Below are positions 27,501-33,950 of a stretch of 64,000 nt of DNA, one piece after another. Below the pieces are notes generated by a model, which saw nothing but the letters and a program-made list of their open reading frames with translations, was not told the DNA's origin and ran no database searches. Within the stretch, counting starts at the first letter, position 1, and every line of letters starts with the position of its first letter. A program made the translations under genes and the position numbers. Source of the stretch: an uncultured Muribaculaceae bacterium (lineage in GTDB: Bacteria; Bacteroidota; Bacteroidia; Bacteroidales; Muribaculaceae); contig CAJUBC010000001.1 in assembly GCA_910584545.1 (NCBI GenBank), forward strand, positions 1-64,000, given 5' to 3'.

Positions 27501-29048
27501 AAGCATCTTCAGATAGAGCGATTCATCGGTAGAGGTGATGTCGCTCGAGAACTCGCCGACCTGGTAAACCTTTCCGTTGTAAGTGTATTCGTAAGCCACG
27601 GCAAGTACCTCGTCGGTGTTCAGCGCGGACTTGAGCGAGATATATCCCAACTCGGAATTGAGTGTATACTCGCTCGAGCGGAGAAGCCGGGCGCTCTCCA
27701 CTTTCTCGAAATCCTTGCCGCCCTCGATGCCCCAGGCCCTGAGAGGCTCGAGCACCTGCGTCACGTTGTTGATGTTGCGGGCGCCTGGAAACTCCTCCTT
27801 CATCACGGTCAGAAGGTCGTTGCTCTGGTTGGAGGGGTTGTCGAAACTCGTGTTGGGAACCCAGTAAGAGCTTGCCAGATTCCGATTCTCTCCGAGGTCC
27901 ATGAAGCCGACGAAGTTGCGCGACTCGTTATAGTTGCCGTTTTTGTTGGTGATCCACACCTCGATGCGTGTGATCTTTATACCCGAGGTGACATGGGGCA
28001 GCCTCGCGCAGAAATTGTCATAATTCTCATAGAAATACTGCGAGAGGAAGAAGTGACGGTTGGCGTCGTAGTTGTCGGCCTTGATGTTGAACTTGGTGCT
28101 CTGCACGCCACCCTGGGTAGAGACTGTCTTCGATTCCGAATTCTGCTGCGACACAAGTCCGGTAAGGGTCAGCTTACCGAACTGCAGCTTGGTCTTGAAA
28201 CCGAACAATGCGGTTCCGCCGCGGATCAGGCTCGAACCTGTGGTCATGCTGACGTTACCGGCCTCGAGATTCTTGATTATCTCATCCTCCTTACCTTCAT
28301 AGTTCAGCTTGAGGTTCTGTGAGTCGAACGAGAAAGTAGCGTCGGTGTTGTAGTTCATGTTGAACTTCAGCTTGTCGCCGACCGACGCGTTGATCGTGGC
28401 CTGTATCTTCTGGTCGAAGTCGAAATATGTCTTGCGCCTGTTCTTCAGAGAGAGAGCGGGATTGTCGGTCTTGTTGCTCTTGATTCCGGCGGAAAGCTGA
28501 ATGGAGCCCTGCGTCTGCAGACGGACGCCGCCGGGTCCGAACACCTTCTCGAGAGGACCGAGCGAGAAATTCATGTCGAATATATTGAAAGGCTCCTTGT
28601 CCTTCTTCTCGTAGCTCTCGGCGTTGCGCTCCTTGAAGTAGCCGTACATATCCTTTCGCATCACCATGTTGTTGTACTCCTCGGCAGTCATCATGTACGG
28701 CGTGACGATGTCCTTGCCGCCGACAGTGGTGTGCAGGACATAAACTCCGGCCGCCGGGTCATAGACAGCTTCGGTCTTTATATTGGAAGGAGTGCGCAGA
28801 TCCGCCGCATATTCCGCCGGGAGATAGTCCTCGTACGACGCGGGAATAGTGGGCTGCACCCGTGCCGGGAGCTCCACGGAGTCGCCGGGCTGATATGTGG
28901 GCGTTGGATAATCGGGCGTGGCGGGGGGTGGCGGAGCCAGTTCGCTCTTATAATACTGCGGACGGGCGAGGAGCGTGACGAGGAGCACGGCAGTGAAGAC
29001 CGTCGCCAGCACATATATCTTTGTTATGTAGTTCCTCTTTATCCTCAT
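21525..29048 (-). CDS. sprA: Cell-surface protein SprA/Sov, type 9 secretion system translocon
   Basis: A 2507-residue giant outer-membrane protein; its length matches Sov of Porphyromonas and SprA of Flavobacterium. In the type 9 secretion system it forms the 36-strand barrel through which CTD-bearing cargo crosses the outer membrane. Residues 1-30 are a signal/anchor (YVLATVFTAVLLVTLLA) followed by a proline-rich linker (APPPPATPDYPTPTYQPGD). Repeated SprA-type segments with barrel-like strands occur through the protein, for example MNFSLGPLEKVFGPGGVRLQ, GFKTKLQFGKLTLTGLVSQQ and AGSDKG-like regions. About residues 1960-2020 hold a low-complexity Asn/Lys/Asp stretch (RGRNGRDNNSKNDGADKNA), probably a surface loop. 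It ends in VNVSLAR. ruvA lies 41 nt upstream on the same strand, as is common in Bacteroidales. No other T9SS genes lie in the window. Confidence 0.95.
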   Translation of the reverse strand: MRIKRNYITKIYVLATVFTAVLLVTLLARPQYYKSELAPPPPATPDYPTPTYQPGDSVELPARVQPTIPASYEDYLPAEYAADLRTPSNIKTEAVYDPAAGVYVLHTTVGGKDIVTPYMMTAEEYNNMVMRKDMYGYFKERNAESYEKKDKEPFNIFDMNFSLGPLEKVFGPGGVRLQTQGSIQLSAGIKSNKTDNPALSLKNRRKTYFDFDQKIQATINASVGDKLKFNMNYNTDATFSFDSQNLKLNYEGKEDEIIKNLEAGNVSMTTGSSLIRGGTALFGFKTKLQFGKLTLTGLVSQQNSESKTVSTQGGVQSTKFNIKADNYDANRHFFLSQYFYENYDNFCARLPHVTSGIKITRIEVWITNKNGNYNESRNFVGFMDLGENRNLASSYWVPNTSFDNPSNQSNDLLTVMKEEFPGARNINNVTQVLEPLRAWGIEGGKDFEKVESARLLRSSEYTLNSELGYISLKSALNTDEVLAVAYEYTYNGKVYQVGEFSSDITSTDESLYLKMLRSTTVSPRLPMWRLMMKNVYSLGAYQLQSKNFKLNIKYLSDTTGVEINYLPVGTIANQPLLQVMNLDRIDSNQESNSDGFFDYIEGYTVQSSNGKIIFPVAEPFGKHLARKIGDPAIAKDYVYNELYDSTLVVARQFADKNKFSLVGEYQASGGATIRLNAMNVPRGSVVVMAGGVVLTENSDYTVDYSMGIVTITNQSIIDSGTNVSVTLENQSLFSLQRKTLLGLDAQYKFNKDFTLGGTILHFSEKSLTEKVNLGDEVINNTMWGLNMSFRKDFMWLTNLVNKIPTVNATAPSTFNVNAEFAQLIPAKQKSGSAKGSSYVDDFEATQTGIDLRSPYAWFLASTPYDSGADALFPEAALSNNVDYGKNRALLAWYYIDRQWTQRNSTMLPGYLKNDPHQMSSPYVREVTVNELYPYRDLAYGEANWIQTLNLSFYPKERGPYNLDADNIDSEGNLLNPEKRWGGIMRKMDNSNFENSNVEYIQFWLLDPFLDPDNKNTEGGDLYFNFGEISEDILKDGMKSYENGMPVDGNDEWLTSTKWGRVSRQNSLTYAFENTNDARLLQDVGLDGLPNDDEYTFDSYKEYLDKLKAKLPASTIAKMQDDPFSAMNDPAGDNYHFYRSNWYDEHRTGILDRYKRYNGVEGNSISPDQSDNPQYQSARAVPDVEDINQDNTLNEYERYFQYKVSIRPEDLEVGKNYITDKQVSEVTTPEGSQTAVWYQFKIPLSAPDKVVGGITDFSTIRFARMFMTGFKEVTHLRFATLELVRGEWRDYKFNLNTRNDSPAEGELDMTVVNIEENAGRTPVNYILPPGVDRIQDPGAAQATQLNEQSLSLTVKGLQPGDARGVYKNTQMDMRIYKRLQMWTHAEALIDNKTELKNGDLAMFIRLGSDVKNNYYEYEIPLDLTPPGRYNNFNSNDRTMVWPLNNRLDIPLDVFTTLKTDRNREKSAGTEGVGYNVLYSAQDPDNARNLVSVLGNPSLSDVRVMLIGIRNRSSSVKDGTIWINELKVTDFNESGGWALNASAGLSVSDLAMVNFSMHRETDGFGNVDQGLSQRRLDTYDQYNVVVQGDLGKFLPEKAKLNAPIYFSTSQEKITPKYNPLDQDILLKDALDAVATKQERDSIKSFAISTKKTESLSISNFRFNVQSKTPMPWDPANFTLTFSYNKQKNIDPTTEYENTNDYRGSFQYAYTPYIKAWKPFKFIKGKGKTAKFFKDWEINWLFNNLTFYTSMHRNYYEMQTRSEVDVNFQLPVQVSKNFTWDRQLSVTWNLIKSLSLSFSSNTTARIEETIGAVNRKLFPDEYRDWKDTVLSSLRNLGTPWNYNQTFTGTYRAPFNKIGFLDYLTGSVTYNSVYRWDKGATVEDMYLGNSIQNQSSWNADARLNFETLFNKSKYLQKINKRFSSSSTARGNNSRGRNGRDNNSKNDGADKNAKDKEKNPKAKKFERAITLSPDSATVVKHNLNNKKIRLTATENNKTTKINYKVVDANTIQITDTGSRQLKLVIREEIKEPKNNFGSEFAEHALRFLMMPRSASFRWRSSHSLNLPLFSPNIGPVFGQSRSYGPMSPGLDFAFGFYDKDYVNKALDNGWLITGSEQVSPALWAKSNEFNFELNLEPIRGLKIVLTSNLTDSRTEQMQFMYAGMPTTYSGSYVRTHWALATAMRNSNAADGYSSEAFTKFLDYIPRIAARYESAYRGMRYPSDGFMEGSHLAGKEFDPANGTVSRTSSDVLIPAFLAAYSGLDPDKVSLGLFDGLGAMRPNWRVTYDGILQMGNMRKWFKSFTISHAYQCTYNIGSYSSYMNWMSVDGNMGFTLNDQTQTPVPSSPFNIPSVSITEKFAPLIGVKVTLFNDISFNAEYRDSRTLNLNTSAGQIVETTSKQLQVGAGWKIANFNKVIKIGSKQGNVSNDLTLNLDFSYANNQSLIRRIETAYTQATQGTSTFSVNFMASYILSKRITLSAFFDHQTNTPLVSNNAYPTSNSNYGIAVNVSLAR

Positions 29049-29089
29049 CCGTGGAATATAGACGTTCCGATTGTTGTTTCCTCCCTATA

Positions 29090-29668
29090 TCAGAGCATGG
29101 TTAGGGCCTGCTTGATGGCCGTCTCCGTGGTGATGCCTGGGGTGGCAGCGAATATCTTCTGAAGCACCTTGCGGCTCTGCATCGAACTGAACCCGAGCAT
29201 CACCAATGCCGCCACCGAATCGTCGAACGATTCCCCGGCAGGCATACTTGTAATTAACGACTGTTCCGAAGCCTTTATTTTATCCTTGAGGTCTACGATT
29301 ATCCGCTGGGCAGTCTTGCCTCCTATCCCCTTCACGGCCTTGAGAGCGGCGTCCTGGCCGGATGCTATGGCGCTTTCAAGCTGGTCGGCCGTAAGCGAGG
29401 AGAGTATCAGCCGGGCGGTGTTGGGACCGACACCGCTCACCCCTATCAGAAGCCGGAACAGCTCGCGGCTCCGTTTTGTAAGGAAACCGAAGAGCACGTG
29501 GGCATCCTCCCTGATGGATTCGTGGATGTAAAGTTTGACCTTATCCGCAGTGGAAATTTCAGAATAGTCTATCAGCGTTATATTCACCTCATAGCCGAGA
29601 CCGTTGCAGTCCAGTACCGCGTATGTCGGTGTCACTTCCGCCGGATATCCGTTTATATAGTCGATCAT
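29090..29668 (-). CDS. ruvA: Holliday junction branch migration protein RuvA
   Basis: A 192-residue protein. It has the N-terminal OB fold (MIDYINGYPAEVTPTYAVLDCNGLGYEV), tandem helix-hairpin-helix motifs in the middle (IGVSGVGPNTARLILS and VKGIGGKTAQRIIVDL) and the small C-terminal RuvB-binding domain (DSVAALVMLGFSSMQSRKVL). RuvA tetramers clamp four-way junctions and load the RuvB motor. It lies directly upstream of sprA, 41 nt away, and is divergent from recR. Assignment secure. Confidence 0.97.
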   Translation of the reverse strand: MIDYINGYPAEVTPTYAVLDCNGLGYEVNITLIDYSEISTADKVKLYIHESIREDAHVLFGFLTKRSRELFRLLIGVSGVGPNTARLILSSLTADQLESAIASGQDAALKAVKGIGGKTAQRIIVDLKDKIKASEQSLITSMPAGESFDDSVAALVMLGFSSMQSRKVLQKIFAATPGITTETAIKQALTML

Positions 29669-29758
29669 TTCAGATGTATGTGGTCATTCATTCACCTATA
29701 TTAACGGCAAATCGAGCCGTAAATTAGAAGAACGCTTTAAAAATTGGATAAGAATGAT

Positions 29759-29766
29759 TAATTTTG
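29759..29766 (+). promoter_or_regulatory. Candidate -7 box immediately before recR
   Basis: TAATTTTG ends 9 nt before ATG 29776, implying a leader of only a few nucleotides. No ideal -33 element is present (TTTA at 29736-29739 at best). The TTG at 29764 lies inside this box, so it is unlikely to be the start codon. Confidence 0.4.
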
Positions 29767-29775
29767 CATCCGTTT

Positions 29776-30396
29776 ATGGACACATCCCTGAATTCATCAC
29801 TACTCGACGCGGCAGTAGCCGAGCTTGCGAAACTGCCGGGCATAGGCCGCAAGACGGCACTCCGCCTCGCCCTCCACCTCCTGCGCAAGGAACCTGAGAC
29901 CGCCACCGCGCTCGGCACCTCGATCATCGACCTCCGCAACGGCATCCGCTATTGCCGCATCTGCCACAACATCTCCGAAAGTGAAGTCTGCCCGATCTGT
30001 GCCGACAACCACCGCGACAGAGAGACAGTATGTGTGGTCGAGAATGTCAAGGATGTGATCACCATCGAGGCTACCCATGAGCACCGCGGTGTATATCATG
30101 TGCTCGGAGGTCTCATATCACCGCTCGACGGTGTCTCCCCTTCCGACCTTGAGATAGACAGTCTCGTCACCAGGGTCCGCGAAGAGAACGTAAAGGAGGT
30201 GATCCTTGCCCTAAGCCCCACCATGGAGGGAGACACCACCAGTTTCTACATCTACCGCAAGCTGTCGGGAATTCCAGTGAGCGTGACGGTGCTCGCAAGA
30301 GGCCTCAGCATCGGCAACGAACTGGAATATACCGATGAGCTCACGCTCGGCCGCTCCATACTTAACCGCACTCCATTCAATAGCGATGAAGACTGA
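29776..30396 (+). CDS. recR: Recombination protein RecR
   Basis: A 206-residue protein for RecFOR-dependent loading of RecA at gaps. It has the helix-hairpin-helix region ([20 protein letters not shown]), the Cys4 zinc finger ([16 protein letters not shown]), and the Toprim domain ([27 protein letters not shown] split over residues about 90-120). ATG 29776 is chosen because the alternative TTG 29764 overlaps a promoter-like box. The stop overlaps the next start (ATG 30386) by 11 nt, so the GNAT gene is co-transcribed. Confidence 0.96.
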   Translation: MDTSLNSSLLDAAVAELAKLPGIGRKTALRLALHLLRKEPETATALGTSIIDLRNGIRYCRICHNISESEVCPICADNHRDRETVCVVENVKDVITIEATHEHRGVYHVLGGLISPLDGVSPSDLEIDSLVTRVREENVKEVILALSPTMEGDTTSFYIYRKLSGIPVSVTVLARGLSIGNELEYTDELTLGRSILNRTPFNSDED

Positions 30397-30997
30397 CACA
30401 GACCGTATCTCCGACACATATCTGGAAAGCGAGGACCTGATGATCAGGGCTCTCGAAAGCCAGGACGTGATGTTCTGCTGGGAAGTGGAGCATGATTCCT
30501 CGCAATGGCTTTGCAACGGCATGCAGGCTCCATGCTCACTGCGTCACATAGAACGCTTCGTAAAGGAATACACAGCCGAACCCTTCTCTGCCGGACAGTT
30601 AAGGATGGTGCTGATGAGGCGGCGTGAGGCAGATGAGAGTGAAGGAGACGGGAGCGGATTCATGGATTATGATAATTATCCCGGTTATGAGAATATCGGG
30701 ATTGTGGATCTTTTCAATATATCTGCCATCAACGGCAACGCACAGATCGGAATCTACGTCCTTCCTCCGTTCCGGTGCAAAGGCTACGGAACTAAGGCAG
30801 TCTCCCTGCTCGGGAAATACGCGCACGACGTGCTGAACATGCGCACACTGCTTGCAAAAGTCGCGGTGCCCAACAAGGGAAGCATACGGATGTTCGAGAA
30901 GTCCGGCTACAGCCGATGCGGTCTGTTGACCGATTGGCTACGGATAGCCGGCCGACCGTACGACCTCCTTCTTTATCAGAAAATCCTTACAGAATAG
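30386..30997 (+). CDS. GNAT family N-acetyltransferase
   Basis: A 203-residue acetyltransferase of the RimJ/RimL-like GNAT branch. The acetyl-CoA binding region is visible as [22 protein letters not shown] (motif A, with R-x-x-G-x-G as RCKGYG), followed by [21 protein letters not shown] (motif B). Such proteins acetylate N-termini, small molecules or, in some cases, antibiotics; the acceptor cannot be told. ATG 30386 (MKTDTDRIS) overlaps the end of recR, which favours it over an upstream in-frame start at 30335. It is convergent with lipB. Confidence 0.88.
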   Translation: MKTDTDRISDTYLESEDLMIRALESQDVMFCWEVEHDSSQWLCNGMQAPCSLRHIERFVKEYTAEPFSAGQLRMVLMRRREADESEGDGSGFMDYDNYPGYENIGIVDLFNISAINGNAQIGIYVLPPFRCKGYGTKAVSLLGKYAHDVLNMRTLLAKVAVPNKGSIRMFEKSGYSRCGLLTDWLRIAGRPYDLLLYQKILTE

Positions 30998-31009
30998 TAA
31001 TGCGTTTGT

Positions 31010-31678
31010 TTACTGCAGTTTACGGAGTAGAATCTCGACAAAACGCGACTTCACCTCATCAAACAGCGATTCGGAGGCTGAGCCCAGTTCACGAGCTATG
31101 CTCGTCACGCCCTTGTCGGTAAATCCACAGGGATTGATCTCTGAAAAAGCTTTCAGGTCAGTGGTGACGTTCAGCGCGAGACCATGCATGGTGATGCCGT
31201 GGCTGACCTTCACCCCTATCGCGCAGATTTTACGCGCGGTAGGCTTACCCCAGTCGAGCCATACTCCTATTGCGTCGCCGTTGCTCGAGGACTCGATACC
31301 GTATGTCTGAAGCAATTCGATTACCGCGCTCTCAAGCAGTTCGATATATTTCTTAACCCCGAGTCCGCGACGCACTATGTTGAGCATCGGATAGACCACG
31401 AGTTGTCCGGGGCCATGATATGTGATGTCTCCTCCCCTCTCGATACGGATACACTCCGCACCGAGTCGACGCAGTCTCTCTTCCGAGGCAAGCAGATTGT
31501 CGGCATTGCCGTGGAAACCGAGCGTGTACACCGGGTCATGCTCCACAAGCGCCACGCGCTCCGGAACCGACGGGACCTCGGCTCCTCGGTCATCTATCAG
31601 CGCATTGAAAATCTCCTTCTGCCTGTCCCATGCCTCCCTGTAACGGATTCGACCCCAGTCTTCAACTATCGGACTCAT
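31010..31678 (-). CDS. lipB: Octanoyltransferase LipB
   Basis: A 222-residue enzyme that moves octanoyl groups from acyl carrier protein to lipoyl domains. The signature runs VYTLGFHGNADNLL, then RGGDITYHGPGQLVVYP with the family RGG.xTxHGPGQ motif, then AIGVKVSHGITMHGLALNV and NPCGFTDKGVTSI, where Cys and the earlier Lys form the acyl-transfer site. ATG 31678 is preferred over 31702 because it lies 1 nt after the lipA stop, while 31702 lies inside lipA. It is translationally coupled with lipA. Confidence 0.95.
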   Translation of the reverse strand: MSPIVEDWGRIRYREAWDRQKEIFNALIDDRGAEVPSVPERVALVEHDPVYTLGFHGNADNLLASEERLRRLGAECIRIERGGDITYHGPGQLVVYPMLNIVRRGLGVKKYIELLESAVIELLQTYGIESSSNGDAIGVWLDWGKPTARKICAIGVKVSHGITMHGLALNVTTDLKAFSEINPCGFTDKGVTSIARELGSASESLFDEVKSRFVEILLRKLQ

Positions 31679-31679
31679 C

Positions 31680-32579
31680 TCAATGCAGGTGCTTTTCGGC
31701 ATGATAACTTGAGCGGACCATCGGCGCGCTCTCTATGTGACGGAAACCTTTCTCCTTGCCGATGCGGGCATATTCGGCAAATGTGTCAGGATGCACATAC
31801 TCGCGTACCTGATAGTGGTTCTTGGTGGGCTGCAGGTACTGGCCGATGGTCATGACGGCACATCCTGCGTCGATTAGGTCGTCCATAGTCTGCAGTATCT
31901 CCTCACGGGTCTCGCCGAGTCCGAGCATGATTCCGGATTTCGTACGCACACCCTTGCCGGCAAGATAACGGAGCACTCCGAGCGAGCAATCGTAGGTGGC
32001 GCGGCTGCGGACATCCGGCGTGAGACGGCGCACGGTCTCCATATTGTGCGAGATGATTTCAGGACCTTCCGCAATCACCATGTCGAGAAGTTCTGTACGT
32101 CCCTGGAAGTCCGGGATTAGCACCTCCATGGTCACCCCGGGGCATTCCCTCTTTATGGTACGTATGGTCTCGGCCCAGTGTCCGGCTCCAAGGTCGGGAA
32201 GATCGTCGCGGTCCACCGATGTGATCACCACATGACGCAGCTTGAGCGACTTGATGCTCTCGGCTATGTCGTCTATCTCCTTGCGGTCCAGCGGACCGGG
32301 GCGACCTGTAGCCACGTTGCAGAAGCGGCAACCGCGTGTGCAGATATTACCGCCGATCATGAATGTCGCAGTGCCGGCACCCCAGCACTCGGCCCGGTTC
32401 GGACACATGCCGCTCGAGCATATCGTGTGGAGATGGTTGTCGTTCAGCAGGCTTATCACCTGCTTGGTCTTGAATCCTTTAGGGAGTTTTATCTTCAGCC
32501 AGTCCGGCTTCCTGCGGAAGGATACCTCTTCCTCACCGCAACCAGGTTTCTGCTTCGTTTCCTCTATATTTTTTTCCAT
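31680..32579 (-). CDS. lipA: Lipoyl synthase LipA
   Basis: A 299-residue radical SAM enzyme that inserts two sulfurs into the octanoyl chain on lipoyl domains. Both iron-sulfur motifs are present: the auxiliary cluster CSSGMCPNRAEC and the radical SAM cluster CTRGCRFC. The SAM-contact and lipoyl motifs follow (VVITSVDRDDLPDLGAGHW, MLGLGETREEI). The C-terminal Ser ligand of the auxiliary cluster is likely in APMVRSSYHAEKH. It forms an operon with lipB, so de novo lipoate synthesis is complete here. A TACCTTTG box on the minus strand (32616-32609) lies 30 nt upstream. Confidence 0.97.
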   Translation of the reverse strand: MEKNIEETKQKPGCGEEEVSFRRKPDWLKIKLPKGFKTKQVISLLNDNHLHTICSSGMCPNRAECWGAGTATFMIGGNICTRGCRFCNVATGRPGPLDRKEIDDIAESIKSLKLRHVVITSVDRDDLPDLGAGHWAETIRTIKRECPGVTMEVLIPDFQGRTELLDMVIAEGPEIISHNMETVRRLTPDVRSRATYDCSLGVLRYLAGKGVRTKSGIMLGLGETREEILQTMDDLIDAGCAVMTIGQYLQPTKNHYQVREYVHPDTFAEYARIGKEKGFRHIESAPMVRSSYHAEKHLH

Positions 32580-32608
32580 GGTGAAGGTCAGTTCTACAAT
32601 TCAGACTG

Positions 32609-32638
32609 CAAAGGTACCAAAATTTTTGACTATATTTG
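32609..32638. promoter_or_regulatory. Back-to-back -7 boxes of lipA and the S1/P1 nuclease
   Basis: TACCTTTG on the minus strand (32616-32609) and TATATTTG on the plus strand (32631-32638) lie in the 74-nt divergent gap. Neither has an ideal -33 partner at 20 nt. Confidence 0.45.
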
Positions 32639-32653
32639 TAAAAAATTTGAAGA

Positions 32654-33469
32654 ATGAAACAGAAATCATACGGTCTCACTCTCGCGGTCATGGCCCTGAC
32701 CGCGCTTTCAGCGTTCCCGTGGGGACAGAAAGGACATGACACTGTGGCTTTCATAGCTGAAAACCACCTTACGCCGACAGCGCGCGAGAAAGCGGAGAAA
32801 CTTATCGGAGGCAAATCGATAGTCTACTACTCCAACTGGCTCGACAATGCCTCGCACACTCCCGAGTATGCCTTCACCAAGACATGGCACTATAAGAATG
32901 TCGATGCCGATGAGACTTTCCGCAGCGCATACAAAGAGCCGAAAGGGGACGTGGTACGCGCCATCAACGAACAGGCCGAGATACTACGCAATCCGGAGGC
33001 GACAGATTCGGCAAAGACTCTCGCGCTCAAGATTGTGGTGCACCTCGTGGGCGACATCCATCAGCCCATGCATCTCGGACGCAGAAGCGACCTCGGGGGA
33101 AACAGAGTGAATGTGAAGTTCTTCAAGAGTCCCGTAAACCTCCACGGCGTATGGGACAGCCGCATCCTCGAATCAGGCCACAAGTGGAGCTACTCTGAAT
33201 GGCAGCAGCAGATCGACCGCGCCACACCGGAAGAGACCGTCGAGATCCTGAGCCTCAACAACGCCGACAAATGGGGCGAGGAGACATATGGAATAGCGAA
33301 GAAAATCTACGAGACCACACCGGTCGACACCAATATTGAATACAACTACATCGCGGAATGGACTCCCGTGATCGAGCAGCAGCTTCTCAAGGGGGGACTC
33401 CGTCTCGCCGATCTGCTCAATACCGTTTTCGACCCTGACTACCGGGGAGCTTACGCACCTTATAAATGA
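32654..33469 (+). CDS. S1/P1 nuclease, exported
   Basis: A 271-residue zinc-dependent single-strand nuclease/3'-nucleotidase. A signal peptide (about residues 1-22, ending SAFP) places the mature N-terminal tryptophan at Trp23, whose amino group is a zinc ligand in this family, followed by His28 (WGQKGHD). Further ligands lie in SNWLDNASHTP (Asp, His) and HLVGDIHQPMH at 130-140, with GNRVNVKF and NLHGVWDS after. All the tri-zinc site motifs are intact. Its periplasmic role is probably nucleic acid and nucleotide scavenging. Its stop overlaps the next ATG by 4 nt. Confidence 0.92.
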   Translation: MKQKSYGLTLAVMALTALSAFPWGQKGHDTVAFIAENHLTPTAREKAEKLIGGKSIVYYSNWLDNASHTPEYAFTKTWHYKNVDADETFRSAYKEPKGDVVRAINEQAEILRNPEATDSAKTLALKIVVHLVGDIHQPMHLGRRSDLGGNRVNVKFFKSPVNLHGVWDSRILESGHKWSYSEWQQQIDRATPEETVEILSLNNADKWGEETYGIAKKIYETTPVDTNIEYNYIAEWTPVIEQQLLKGGLRLADLLNTVFDPDYRGAYAPYK

Positions 33470-33942
33470 CAGAGAACCGTTTCCCAAGGCTGAATCTTCC
33501 TTCGATCCCGCTTCGCCTAAAGGATGAGGAAGGCATCGTCAAGGTCTTCGACCCGCTCCGCGACAAATATGTGGCCCTCACGCCCGAGGAATTCGTGCGC
33601 CAGCATTTCACCGCATGGTTGCGCGACGCCCGCCATTATCCGGCATCATTGATGGCCAACGAAATAGGCATCGAAGTCAACGGAACGCGCAAAAGATGCG
33701 ACACAGTGGTGTTCGGCAATGATGGCAAACCGATGGTCATCGTCGAATACAAGGCACCGGACGTCACGGTGAATCAGGCTGTGTTCGACCAGATAGTGCG
33801 CTATAACATGACACTGCATGCAGATTATCTCGTTGTGTCCAACGGCATAAACCATTATTGCTGCGTGATGGATTACGAGAGCGGCACATACCATTTCATA
33901 CCGGAAATACCGGATTATCTCTCCCTGAACAGTTCTAAATAA
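33466..33942 (+). CDS. Orphan HSDR_N-type nuclease-fold protein
   Basis: A 158-residue single-domain protein with the fold found at the N-terminus of type I restriction R subunits (HSDR_N_2). Visible elements are ANEIGIEVNGTRKRCDTVVF and GKPMVIVEYKAPDVTVN, i.e. Asp followed by Glu-x-Lys (EYK) of the PD-(D/E)XK nuclease core. There is no helicase. Such orphans are common in Bacteroidota genomes and their role is unknown; it is not part of the R-M system 14 kb upstream. It overlaps the S1/P1 nuclease stop (ATGA) and precedes a helicase gene by 8 nt, so the three are likely co-transcribed. Confidence 0.85.
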   Translation: MTENRFPRLNLPSIPLRLKDEEGIVKVFDPLRDKYVALTPEEFVRQHFTAWLRDARHYPASLMANEIGIEVNGTRKRCDTVVFGNDGKPMVIVEYKAPDVTVNQAVFDQIVRYNMTLHADYLVVSNGINHYCCVMDYESGTYHFIPEIPDYLSLNSSK

Positions 33943-33950
33943 TAACAGAC

